A stretch of DNA of 64,000 nt from Methylobacterium sp. W2 (lineage in GTDB: Bacteria > Pseudomonadota > Alphaproteobacteria > Rhizobiales > Beijerinckiaceae). Each line of letters begins with the position of its first letter. The stretch's first letter is position 1. The stretch is taken from positions 1 to 64,000 of the forward strand of contig NZ_VMOA01000021.1 in assembly GCF_020662345.1 (NCBI RefSeq). Direction: 5' to 3'. Of the stretch, positions 16,695-24,059 are shown one piece after another. Under the pieces are notes generated by a model, which did not search any database, was not told the DNA's origin, and was given only the letters and a program-made list of their open reading frames with translations. A program made the translations under genes and the position numbers.

Positions 16695-18209
16695 TCAGCG
16701 GTCGGCCCGCAACGCCTCCGCCATCCGCCTTAACGCCGGTGCGATGGCCCGCTCGGGCACGGAGGCGTAGCCGAGGAGCAATCCCTGCTCCGCCCGCGCA
16801 GCATCGGTGAAATGCGGCGCGAGCGCCGTGGTGGCGATCCCGGCGCGGGCGCAAGCGTCCACCGCGCGGAGATCGTCGAACCCCGCCCCGGCCGGGGGCC
16901 GGGCCACCAGATGCATGCCGCCGTCGCGGGGTGGCACCTCCAGCACATCGCCGAGGAGATCGCGGGCCGCGTCGACCAGAGCGGCCTGTCTCTGTCCGTA
17001 GAGACGCCGCGTCCGGCGCAGATGCGCGCCGAAATGGCCCTCCGCGATGAAGCGGGCGAGCGCGCCCTGTCCGAGGATCGAGGCGAAGCCGCCGCTGCCG
17101 GTGAGGGCGCGGCGCACGGGCTCCACCAGGATCTGCGGCAGGACGAGGTAGCTCATCTGCAGCGCGGGCAGGAGAACCTTTGAGACGCTGCCGACATAGA
17201 GAACGCGCCCGGCCCGGTCGAGGGCGTGGAGCGGCGCCAGCGGCCGCCCGGCATAGCGGTATTCGCCGTCGTAATCGTCCTCGACGATCCAGCCGTCCCG
17301 CGCCTCCGCCCAGGCCAGGAGGGCGAGGCGGTTCTCCAGGCTCATGGTGGCGCCGAGGGGATGGCCCTGGGCCGGTGTCACCACGGCGAGCCGCGCGGCC
17401 GGCTCCAGCTGCTGCGCCCGCGCGATCGAGAAGCCCGCCGCATCGCAGGGCACCGGGACCGTACGCAGGCCGGCCGCGCCCAAGGCATGGGCGAGGCCGG
17501 GAAAGCCCGGCTCCTCCAGATAGGCCGCCTCGCCGGGCTCGAGCAGAAGCTCCGCCAGCAGGCGCAGGCTCTGGCGGATGCTGGCGGTGACGATCACCGC
17601 CTCCTCGCCGCAGGCGACCCCGCGCCCGGCCGAGAGATAGGCCGCCAGTGCGCGGCGCAGGCGCGGATCGCCGAGGGGATGAGGGTGCGCGGGCGGGCCG
17701 GCCCGCCATTCGGCCTGGAGCAGGCGCGCCCAGGTTTCACGTGGAAACGCATCGAGGGCGGGACGGCCGAGGGCGAAGGCGTCGGGGATCGGGGCGTCGC
17801 CGGCCCCTTCTCGCGCCGCGGCCAGCGACGCCCCGCGCCGCGACAGCACGGGCGCCGTAGAGGAAGGAGCCGTGTGACCCGCCCCACCCCGTGGGACGAG
17901 GAGGTCGTCGGGCAGGGTGTCGGCCACGCGGGTGCCGGAGCCGGGGCGGGTGGTGAGGTAGCCCTCGGCGACGAGCTGCTCGATGGCAAGCAGGATCGTC
18001 CCCCGCGCGCAGCCGAGATCCCCGGCGAGGGTGCGGGACGACGGAAGACGGTCTCCGGGCGGCAGGCGTCCCGACAGGATGGCGTCGCGCACGGCCTCGC
18101 GCACCCGGCCGTGCAGGGAGGCATGTGCGCTAAGACCGTCGCCGCCGGGCGACGGGCCGAGGTCGAGCTGGAGCGGCAGGGCAGGGGGCCGTTTTGGGCT
18201 CGGTTTCAA
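16695..18209 (-). CDS. MocR/PdxR-type transcriptional regulator (GntR HTH + aminotransferase fold)
   Basis: An N-terminal GntR winged helix ('LHGRVREAVRDAILSGRL', 'PSSRTLAGDLGCARGTI', 'GYLTTRPGSGTRVA') is joined to a fold-type I aminotransferase domain. The latter has 'EEPGFPGLAHAL', 'VTPAQGHPLGATM', 'IVEDDYDGEYRY' (PLP-pyridine Asp) and 'VGSVSKVLLPALQMSYLVLP' (PLP-lysine in SVSK). Members bind PLP and control vitamin B6, taurine or GABA genes. The start is uncertain: TTG 18209 leaves a usable divergent promoter with two palindromes, whereas ATG 18284 would leave only 21 bp to the divergent gene. It probably regulates the PaiB-like/GNAT pair and itself. Confidence 0.85.
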   Translation of the reverse strand: MKPSPKRPPALPLQLDLGPSPGGDGLSAHASLHGRVREAVRDAILSGRLPPGDRLPSSRTLAGDLGCARGTILLAIEQLVAEGYLTTRPGSGTRVADTLPDDLLVPRGGAGHTAPSSTAPVLSRRGASLAAAREGAGDAPIPDAFALGRPALDAFPRETWARLLQAEWRAGPPAHPHPLGDPRLRRALAAYLSAGRGVACGEEAVIVTASIRQSLRLLAELLLEPGEAAYLEEPGFPGLAHALGAAGLRTVPVPCDAAGFSIARAQQLEPAARLAVVTPAQGHPLGATMSLENRLALLAWAEARDGWIVEDDYDGEYRYAGRPLAPLHALDRAGRVLYVGSVSKVLLPALQMSYLVLPQILVEPVRRALTGSGGFASILGQGALARFIAEGHFGAHLRRTRRLYGQRQAALVDAARDLLGDVLEVPPRDGGMHLVARPPAGAGFDDLRAVDACARAGIATTALAPHFTDAARAEQGLLLGYASVPERAIAPALRRMAEALRADR

Positions 18210-18235
18210 ACTGGTCCAGTGGTTTTGCGAAAACC
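18210..18235. promoter_or_regulatory. Two abutting palindromes, candidate MocR-regulator operator
   Basis: ACTGG-t-CCAGT (18210-18220) is followed directly by GGTTTT-gcg-AAAACC (18221-18235), both with perfect arms. They lie between the MocR-type gene and the divergent FMN-binding protein gene, where an autoregulator site would be expected. Confidence 0.55.
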
Positions 18236-18305
18236 GGATCTTCCGCGTGATCCGCTTCTCGTCAAGACAACGCTGGCCGGGCATCAAGCCGGCGGGAGAC
18301 GCGCC

Positions 18306-18944
18306 ATGTACGAACCGCCCCACTTCCGCACCGACGATAGCGCGGCCCAGGCCGCCCTCATCCGGGCCTGTCCGCTCGGCCTGCTGGTGAGCGCCGGCGC
18401 CGGCGGGCTGATGGCCAACCCCGTTCCCTTCCTCCTCGACGAGGGCGCGGGCGGAGAGCGCGTGCTCCGGGCCCATCTCGCCCGCGCCAACCCGCAATGG
18501 CGCGACCTCGACGGGCTTCCCGAATGCCTCGTGGTGTTCCAGGGGCCGGACCGCTACGTCACGCCCTCGTGGTACGCGACGAAGCGGGAGACCGGGAAGG
18601 TGGTGCCCACCTGGAACTACGCCACCGTCCAGGCGCGGGGCCGCCCGCGCGTGATCGAGGACGAGGCCTGGCTGCGGCGGCAGATCGACGACCTGACGCG
18701 GATGCAGGAGGCGGGGCGGGACGCGCCCTGGTCGGTGGCGGACGCGCCGCCGGCCTTCACGGCGGCGCAGATCCGGGGGATCGTCGGCATCGAGATTCCG
18801 ATTGCGCGGCTCACCGGCAAATGGAAGGTCAGCCAGAACCGCACGGAGGCGGACCGGGCCGGCGTCGCGGCCGGATTGCGCCGGGACGCGGGCGGAGACG
18901 ACGTGATGGCGGACCTCGTCGACAGGTTGGGAGTTCGGGCATGA
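18306..18944 (+). CDS. FMN-binding negative transcriptional regulator family protein (PaiB-like)
   Basis: A 212-residue protein of the PaiB family, a split-barrel flavin-binding fold. The N-terminus 'MYEPPHFRTDD' is the family hallmark. Further conserved pieces are 'GLMANPVPFLLDE', 'RAHLARANPQW', 'YVTPSWYATKRETGKVVPTWNY' in part, and 'IVGIEIPIARLTGKWKVSQN'. B. subtilis PaiB is linked to control of sporulation and protease genes. In proteobacteria such proteins are usually found beside a MocR or a GNAT gene, as here, and their activity is unproved. The next gene overlaps by four bases (ATGA). Confidence 0.88.
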   Translation: MYEPPHFRTDDSAAQAALIRACPLGLLVSAGAGGLMANPVPFLLDEGAGGERVLRAHLARANPQWRDLDGLPECLVVFQGPDRYVTPSWYATKRETGKVVPTWNYATVQARGRPRVIEDEAWLRRQIDDLTRMQEAGRDAPWSVADAPPAFTAAQIRGIVGIEIPIARLTGKWKVSQNRTEADRAGVAAGLRRDAGGDDVMADLVDRLGVRA

Positions 18945-19639
18945 GCGAGCGCGTGAATTCCTATGGCCAGCCGGTCGGCCCCGCCCTCGCAGGGTGGACC
19001 CCGCCGCCGCCCCCGCCGCGCGAGGCGATGCAGGGGCGGTTCTGCCGGATCGAACCCCTCGATGCCGAGCGCCATGCGGCCGACCTCTTTTCCGCCCTGG
19101 CGCACGACCCGGCGCGCTGGACCTACCTGCCCGGAGAGCCGCCGGCGGACGAGGCGGAATATCGTTCGAGGCTGGCGGGGATCGCCCAGAGCCGCGACCC
19201 GATGCATCACGCCATCCTCGACGCCGCCACCGGCCGCGCCCTCGGTCTGGCGGCCTATCTCAGGATCGAGCCGGCCCATGGCTGTATCGAGGTCGGCCAT
19301 ATCCAGTTCGGCCCCGGCCTCGCCCGGAACCCGGCCGGCACAGAGGCGATGGCCCTGATGATGGCCCGCGCCTTCGACCTCGGATATCGCCGCTACGAGT
19401 GGAAATGCGACAGCCTCAACGCACCCTCCCGCGCGGCGGCCCTGCGCTACGGCTTCACCTTCGAAGGCATCTTCCGCAACGCCATCGTCACCAAGGGGCG
19501 CTCACGCGACACGGCGTGGTTCGCGGTGACGGACGCGGACTGGCCCCGCCTGCGGGAGGCCTTCGCCGCCTGGCTCGCCCCGGAGAACTTTTGTGATGCG
19601 GGCCGCCAGCGCCGGAGCCTCGCGGCCCTGCGGGGGTGA
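18941..19639 (+). CDS. GNAT family N-acetyltransferase (RimJ/RimL-type)
   Basis: A 232-residue protein of the RimJ/RimL-like acetyltransferase group. Key stretches are 'RFCRIEPLDAERHAADLF', 'HIQFGPGLARNPAGTEAM' (acetyl-CoA loop region) and 'EWKCDSLNAPSRAAALRYGF', then 'FEGIFRNAIVTKGRSRDT', a characteristic ending of this subgroup. The Pro-rich 'GWTPPPPPP' precedes the domain. It is coupled to the PaiB-like gene by ATGA overlap. PaiA/PaiB-like partnerships (an acetyltransferase of polyamines with a flavin protein) are known in Bacillus; whether this pair is functionally equivalent is inference. Confidence 0.87.
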   Translation: MSERVNSYGQPVGPALAGWTPPPPPPREAMQGRFCRIEPLDAERHAADLFSALAHDPARWTYLPGEPPADEAEYRSRLAGIAQSRDPMHHAILDAATGRALGLAAYLRIEPAHGCIEVGHIQFGPGLARNPAGTEAMALMMARAFDLGYRRYEWKCDSLNAPSRAAALRYGFTFEGIFRNAIVTKGRSRDTAWFAVTDADWPRLREAFAAWLAPENFCDAGRQRRSLAALRG

Positions 19640-19845
19640 ACCTCATCCGACGATGGGAGCACCGCCCCGCGAAAGCCGGAGGTCGTCTCGGCCGCGTCTC
19701 ACGATCGATCCGGCGCGATCATCCCCTGCATCATGAATAATCCCGTCCTGTTGCCGGGACGGCGCAGCGTCTCGGCGTGCGGCCGGCTAGGGAGTTGACG
19801 GGACCGGGGGACATCGGTGCCTCGGGCCGAAGGAAACACCCCGCC

Positions 19846-20805
19846 ATGACGCCCGTGAGGATTGCCGTCGCGCTTCTTCTCGCCGCCTGTTCCTGCGCAC
19901 CGGCCCTGGCCGGCTCCGAGGACGGCAAGGACAGCAAGAGCGGCGGTCAGGCGCGCTCGTCGAAGGCGGAGCCGCCGGAGACGAAAGAGGATGTCGACAC
20001 CGAGCACCTGTTCGGCTTTACCGAAGGATCGGATGCCGGCGATAAGGGCCAGCAGGAGGTCGTCTTCGACAGCGTCTCGCGCATCGGCAAGCGCCGCGCC
20101 GGCCCGGGCCCGTCGCATTACCGGGCCTTCGACGCGCGCCTCGGCTACCAGTTCGATCCGATCGACCGCCTGAGCATCGAGTTCAGCGCGTTCGGCACTC
20201 TGCACCGGGTCCGCACCATCGCCGATCTCGACGACAAAGCCTTCGGCACGTTCGACGGCGCCTCGATCGACGTGAAGTACCAGTTCCTGAAGGGCTCGGC
20301 CGAGCAGCCCGTGGGCTTCGCCCTGGAGGTGAGGCCGCGCTTCACCCGCATCCTGCCGGTGGAAGGCAACGGCGCCGACGTCTTCGATCTCGAGACCCTG
20401 GCCCAGGTCGATGTCCAGATCGTGCCGAACACGCTCTGGTACGGCGGCAACGTCAGTTTCGAACCGGCGGTGGGGCGCCAGCGCGGCTCGGGCGAGGGCT
20501 ATCGCTCCTCGACCTTCGTCTGGTCGAACGCCCTCGTCGGCAAGGTGGCGGACAAGACCTATCTCGGGCCGGAACTGCGCTACCTGCGCGGCTATGACGG
20601 GGCCTTCCTGAACCGGTTGGAGAGCGAGGCTCTGACCCTAGGCCCGGCCCTGCACCACCGCTTCACCGAGAAGGCCTGGATCACCCTGGCCTATGCCGGC
20701 CAGATCTGGGGGCGCGATGCCGACCCCGCCTTCGCACGGCGCGCCCTCGGCCTCGGCCAGTTCGAGCGCCACGCCGTCCGCCTCAAGCTCGGCCTGGAAT
20801 TCTGA
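19846..20805 (+). CDS. Putative outer-membrane or secreted protein of unknown function
   Basis: A 319-residue protein with a clear signal peptide ('IAVALLLAACSCAPALAGS'; the Cys residues also allow a lipoprotein reading). A charged linker (residues ~20-60) follows, then alternating hydrophobic/polar strands rich in aromatic residues. It ends in Phe ('LKLGLEF'), a common C-terminal signature of outer-membrane beta-barrels. Not recognised as a named family. It is preceded by ~200 bp of non-coding DNA with 'aaggaaac' before the ATG as a weak ribosome site. Its neighbours give no functional hint. Confidence 0.7.
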   Translation: MTPVRIAVALLLAACSCAPALAGSEDGKDSKSGGQARSSKAEPPETKEDVDTEHLFGFTEGSDAGDKGQQEVVFDSVSRIGKRRAGPGPSHYRAFDARLGYQFDPIDRLSIEFSAFGTLHRVRTIADLDDKAFGTFDGASIDVKYQFLKGSAEQPVGFALEVRPRFTRILPVEGNGADVFDLETLAQVDVQIVPNTLWYGGNVSFEPAVGRQRGSGEGYRSSTFVWSNALVGKVADKTYLGPELRYLRGYDGAFLNRLESEALTLGPALHHRFTEKAWITLAYAGQIWGRDADPAFARRALGLGQFERHAVRLKLGLEF

Positions 20806-20903
20806 CGTTGCGGAGGGGGAGTGGATGTTCGGGGCCTCCCGGCGGATCTCGGGTGGCCCGTTTCGGACGGCGTTTTCCTTCAGTCCGGCCCCGACCGCGA
20901 GCG

Positions 20904-21386
20904 CTATGTCGGCTTGGCCTCCTCCAGCCGCTTGCCGGCGGTCCCTGCCGACGCCGCCGCGAGCAGGGCTTTCCAGTCGTCGGGCGGGTTGCCCTTGGCG
21001 AGCATCCCCTTGAACTCGTGATAGGCGTCGGTTTTCGAGCCGTAGGTCCGTAGCGTCGTCTCGTCGTTCACCCAGGCAAAGATGATGACCTTCGTTTTGC
21101 TGTCGTAGCGAAAGAACAGCCGGAACCGGCCATTGCCGAATTTGGCCCGGAACCAATGCATCCGGGCCCTTCCGAGCGTGTCGCCCTGGCGATAGTCCTG
21201 CCGCGTCGGATCGGACGGGATCGTCTCGAAGATCAACCTGGCGAGCATCGCGAGGAGCTTCGCTTGCGCCGTGCCCCGATAGCCCTTCGGATCGGCCGCC
21301 TTGGCCGCGTCCACCGCCGCCGCCGCCCTCTCGAGCTGATCGAGCAGCAGAGGATGGGCGAAGACCGTCCAGCCGTCGATGACCAT
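20904..21386 (-). CDS. yhaV: YhaV-family toxin of a type II toxin-antitoxin system
   Basis: A 160-residue protein matching YhaV, a ribosome-dependent or free mRNA interferase of the RelE superfamily. Visible family features are 'GWTVFAHPLLLDQLERA', 'RLIFETIPSDPTRQDYRQG', 'HWFRAKFGNGRFRLFFRYD', 'VIIFAWVNDETTLRTYGSKTDAY' in part and 'MLAKGNPPDDW'. The Arg/His/Tyr-rich central strands are those expected of the active surface. It lies 3 bp downstream of the antitoxin gene, in the usual antitoxin-first order. Confidence 0.92.
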   Translation of the reverse strand: MVIDGWTVFAHPLLLDQLERAAAAVDAAKAADPKGYRGTAQAKLLAMLARLIFETIPSDPTRQDYRQGDTLGRARMHWFRAKFGNGRFRLFFRYDSKTKVIIFAWVNDETTLRTYGSKTDAYHEFKGMLAKGNPPDDWKALLAAASAGTAGKRLEEAKPT

Positions 21387-21389
21387 GGC

Positions 21390-21716
21390 TCAGAGCGTCA
21401 CGTCGCCGTCGATATCCTCGTCGAGATCGACGGTCATTCCCGCCGTCAGGGCGGCCATGCGTTCCGCGAGGCCGGCGGGGAAGGCCGAAATCTGCGACGG
21501 ATTGCGGGCCATGTCCTGCGCGAGGAAGCTCAGGAACCCGTCGATCACCGGGTCCGTCTCCTCCTCCGCCGCGAACAGGCTCACGCGACCGCCCTCGTCG
21601 ATGACGTAGGCGATGTCGCCGCCGTAGCTCACGCCGAGCGCCTGACGCACGGCCTTGGGAATCGTCGTCTGGCCCTTCGAAGTGATCTTGCTTCGCTCGC
21701 GAACCAGAACCGCCAT
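21390..21716 (-). CDS. prlF: PrlF-family antitoxin (AbrB/SpoVT-type DNA-binding)
   Basis: A 108-residue protein. The N-terminal ~45 residues form a swapped-hairpin AbrB domain ('RSKITSKGQTTIPKAVRQAL'), the DNA-binding part that autoregulates the operon. The acidic C-terminal half ('MTVDLDEDIDGDVTL') should bind and neutralise YhaV. In E. coli, PrlF (SohA) and YhaV form such a pair. A perfect palindrome sits 17 bp upstream of the start codon, which supports autorepression. Confidence 0.92.
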   Translation of the reverse strand: MAVLVRERSKITSKGQTTIPKAVRQALGVSYGGDIAYVIDEGGRVSLFAAEEETDPVIDGFLSFLAQDMARNPSQISAFPAGLAERMAALTAGMTVDLDEDIDGDVTL

Positions 21717-21733
21717 GACATCCTCCCTCGCAC

Positions 21734-21753
21734 GGTAAGGAATTTACCTTACC
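21734..21753. promoter_or_regulatory. Perfect palindrome, candidate PrlF-YhaV operator
   Basis: GGTAAGG-aattta-CCTTACC: two perfect 7-bp arms with a 6-bp spacer, 17 bp upstream of the prlF ATG. The spacing and position are those of an autoregulatory antitoxin site overlapping the promoter. Confidence 0.7.
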
Positions 21754-21988
21754 AGAGTGAGGTCGGCAACACCGAGAAGCGGCTGAGGTTCGGAGACAGC
21801 CTCGACGTCCCGGTCCCCGCCACACGGTTTCCCCCCAAAACCCCCACCATGAAACGAGTTGATCTCTCGTGAGAGGTGAGAAAGAAGAGACCTTATAATT
21901 TCCGAGTGCGGGGTCCGGTTGTTCTCATGAAATACTTATTAGTATCATCTGAGAGCTTCGGCCCTGCCATCATCCGGCTGGTCTGATC

Positions 21989-22195
21989 ATGAATGAACAT
22001 CACAAGCACGCTTCGGTCGGGGTCGCACAGGCGATCTTCGACGGGATGCCGTCCGCCGACCGGGCGCGGGTCGAGGCGGAGGCCGCGAGCAAGGGCGTGA
22101 GCGCCTTGGAGATCGTGCGCCAATCCCTCGACATCCTGATCGCCGATGCCAAGCCGGCGACCAACGAGCGCGGCGGAGCGGGTTCGGCGCGGTGA
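21989..22195 (+). CDS. Small hypothetical protein
   Basis: A 68-residue protein, acidic and Ala-rich, with a helical centre ('PSADRARVEAEAASKG', 'ALEIVRQSLDILIADAK') that could be a short ribbon- or helix-forming DNA-binding or dimerisation unit. No family is recognised. It starts with an ATG after 'ggctggtctgatc', with no strong ribosome site, and ends 13 bp before the next start. Protein-like composition and the tight spacing support it, but it could be spurious. Confidence 0.5.
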   Translation: MNEHHKHASVGVAQAIFDGMPSADRARVEAEAASKGVSALEIVRQSLDILIADAKPATNERGGAGSAR

Positions 22196-22208
22196 GGGTC
22201 GTCGCGTC

Positions 22209-22619
22209 ATGGATCGGCCGCTTTCGATGACGGTCCGTGCCCCTGGCATTGCGGGAGCACTCCTTCTGCTGTCGGCTCTGTCCGGCCCCGCGCAGGCGCA
22301 GAGGGTCGAGGACGGGTCCGACGCCGTCATCGGCAAGGCCGCGGCGGCCACGATCCTCTTCATGGTGGGCGAGCGTTTCGGCGCGCTCGACCCGAAGGTG
22401 ACGGCGTTGCGCAAGGCGGAAGGGTCGTGGGTCTGCGGCTCGGTCAACGTGAAGAACCGGGACGGGCTCTATATCGGCGAGCGCGGCTTCGTGGCCGATC
22501 CGGCGAGCGCGTTCTTCGGCCGCGTCCCGGAGGGGCCGGAACTCCTCGACCCGCGCGCCGAGGGGTTCCAGGCCCTGGAGCGGATCAGGGAGTTGTATTT
22601 CGCGATGTGCCTGAACTGA
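22209..22619 (+). CDS. Small secreted hypothetical protein
   Basis: A 136-residue protein with a typical Sec signal peptide ('GIAGALLLLSALSGPAQAQ'). The mature part (~105 residues) has 'WVCGSVNVKNRDGLYIGERGF' in its centre and a late Cys in 'LYFAMCLN', so one disulfide between the two Cys is plausible. Similar small periplasmic proteins are often annotated as hypothetical in methylobacteria; I cannot name a function. ATG 22209 starts the signal peptide and is preceded by 'gagggtcg'. Confidence 0.65.
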   Translation: MDRPLSMTVRAPGIAGALLLLSALSGPAQAQRVEDGSDAVIGKAAAATILFMVGERFGALDPKVTALRKAEGSWVCGSVNVKNRDGLYIGERGFVADPASAFFGRVPEGPELLDPRAEGFQALERIRELYFAMCLN

Positions 22620-22683
22620 GACGGGGCGTCCCGAAACCGCCCGATCCGGCGACACCAAAGCCGGGCGACGCCGTTATCCCCCC

Positions 22684-23772
22684 ATGATGATGGACACGCC
22701 GCGCCTCGGTTTCTGCTGCACCTTCGTGCTCGACGACGATCCCGCCAGCTTCAAGACCCTGAAGGCCGCCCGCGAGGCGACGCTTCACATGAACCTGTCG
22801 CACACCACCATGAGCCATCTCGACAGGCTCGCGCCCGCGGCGCGGCGGGCGAAGCTCGAAGGTCTCGTCCGGCACAATCTCGGCGCGCTCGAACGACAGA
22901 TCGCCTGGGTCGCGGCCCGGCTGCCCCTGGAACGGCTCCTGCGCATGGCGAGCAACGTCCTGCCCGGCTACACCCACGAGGTGGCCCGCGCGATCTATGC
23001 CGAGCCCGAGATGGTCGCCCTGGTGGAATCCGGTCTCGCGCGTGTCGGCGAGCGGGCGCGGCAGGGCGGCGTCCGCCTCAGCTTCCATCCCGGCCCGTTC
23101 TGCGTCATCGCCTCGCGCAACCCCAAAGCCGAGCGCAACGGCATCTCGGAGCTCGAATACCATGCCGAGCTGATGGCGATGATGGGTTACGGCACTGGCT
23201 GGCACCCGCACGGCGCCCATATCAACATCCATGTCGGCGCCCGCGACCCCGGCATCGCGGGGTTTCGCGCCAGCCTGCCCAAGCTCTCGCAGACGGCGCG
23301 CGACCTGCTGACGGTGGAGAACGACGAGAACGCCTTCGGCCTCGACACGGTGCTGGACCTGGCGGACGATGTTCCGGTGGTCCTCGACCTGCACCACCAC
23401 TGGGTCGAGAGCGGCGGCATCTATATCGAACCCGACGATTCGCGGATCGCCCGCATCCGCGACTCCTGGCGCGGCGTGCGCCCGATCGCCCATATCAGCC
23501 TCTCGCGCGAGGCCCTGCTGGAGGGGCACGACCCGGACACGCTGCCCGATTACGCCGCCCTGGTGGGGGCCGGGCATAAGTGGCGGGACATCGCAGCTCA
23601 CTCTCACCTGATGGGCAACCGGGCGCTCAACGCCCTCGTGGCCCGCCACCTCGCCTGGGCCGATTTCGAGATCGAGGCGAAGGGCAAGAATCTGGCCTCC
23701 ACCGGCATCGCCGCCGAGATTGGTGAGGCGCGGGCGGGCGAGCCGTCACGCGGCACCGCTTCCGCTGCGTGA
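22684..23772 (+). CDS. uvsE: UV damage endonuclease UvsE/UvdE-like protein
   Basis: A 362-residue TIM-barrel protein of the UVDE family, which incises DNA 5' to UV photoproducts using metal ions. Typical segments appear in order: 'LGFCCTF' at the start, 'RLSFHPGPFCVIAS' (metal His), 'HINIHVGAR', 'LTVENDENAFGL', 'PVVLDLHHH' and the C-terminal 'DFEIEAKGKNLA'. It is somewhat longer and more divergent than Bacillus UvsE (HPGPF where HPGQ-type motifs are usual), so activity on DNA is likely but not certain. Three consecutive ATG codons open the frame; the first is used. Confidence 0.82.
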   Translation: MMMDTPRLGFCCTFVLDDDPASFKTLKAAREATLHMNLSHTTMSHLDRLAPAARRAKLEGLVRHNLGALERQIAWVAARLPLERLLRMASNVLPGYTHEVARAIYAEPEMVALVESGLARVGERARQGGVRLSFHPGPFCVIASRNPKAERNGISELEYHAELMAMMGYGTGWHPHGAHINIHVGARDPGIAGFRASLPKLSQTARDLLTVENDENAFGLDTVLDLADDVPVVLDLHHHWVESGGIYIEPDDSRIARIRDSWRGVRPIAHISLSREALLEGHDPDTLPDYAALVGAGHKWRDIAAHSHLMGNRALNALVARHLAWADFEIEAKGKNLASTGIAAEIGEARAGEPSRGTASAA

Positions 23773-23850
23773 GCGGAGCGACGGCTGCTCATTTCCTTGA
23801 GAGCTTGTTTGTTCGAGTTTCTCAGCGGATGCTCATGCTAAAGCAGATCA

Positions 23851-23963
23851 CCTCATCCTGAGGTGCCCTTTGCTCAAGCAAAGGGCCTCGAAGGAGCCCT
23901 CCAGTGGTCGCGCGATCCCCGGAGCTCTCCTTCGAGGCCGCTGCGCGGCACCTCAGGATGAGG
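23851..23963. repeat. Dispersed element with 17-bp terminal inverted repeats, family D, copy 1
   Basis: A 113-bp element bounded by CCTCATCCTGAGGTGCC and its exact complement GGCACCTCAGGATGAGG, with a second nested inverted pair (cctcgaaggag / ctccttcgagg). A related copy is at 41937-42039. It is non-coding and MITE/REP-like, with no target-site duplication that I can define. Confidence 0.88.
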
Positions 23964-24059
23964 GAAAGTCCTGGAAAGATACCTCAAACACGCTCTTGGA
24001 AGCCTGCCCGCCGCCCTCCCGCACTACGCTTCTGTCGCCCGAACCGATCGTCCCGTCGC

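Noticed and set aside
21893..22447. 184-residue minus-strand open frame
   Set aside because: Antisense to the two small plus-strand genes, lacks a ribosome site and has low-complexity Arg/Pro/Ser composition.
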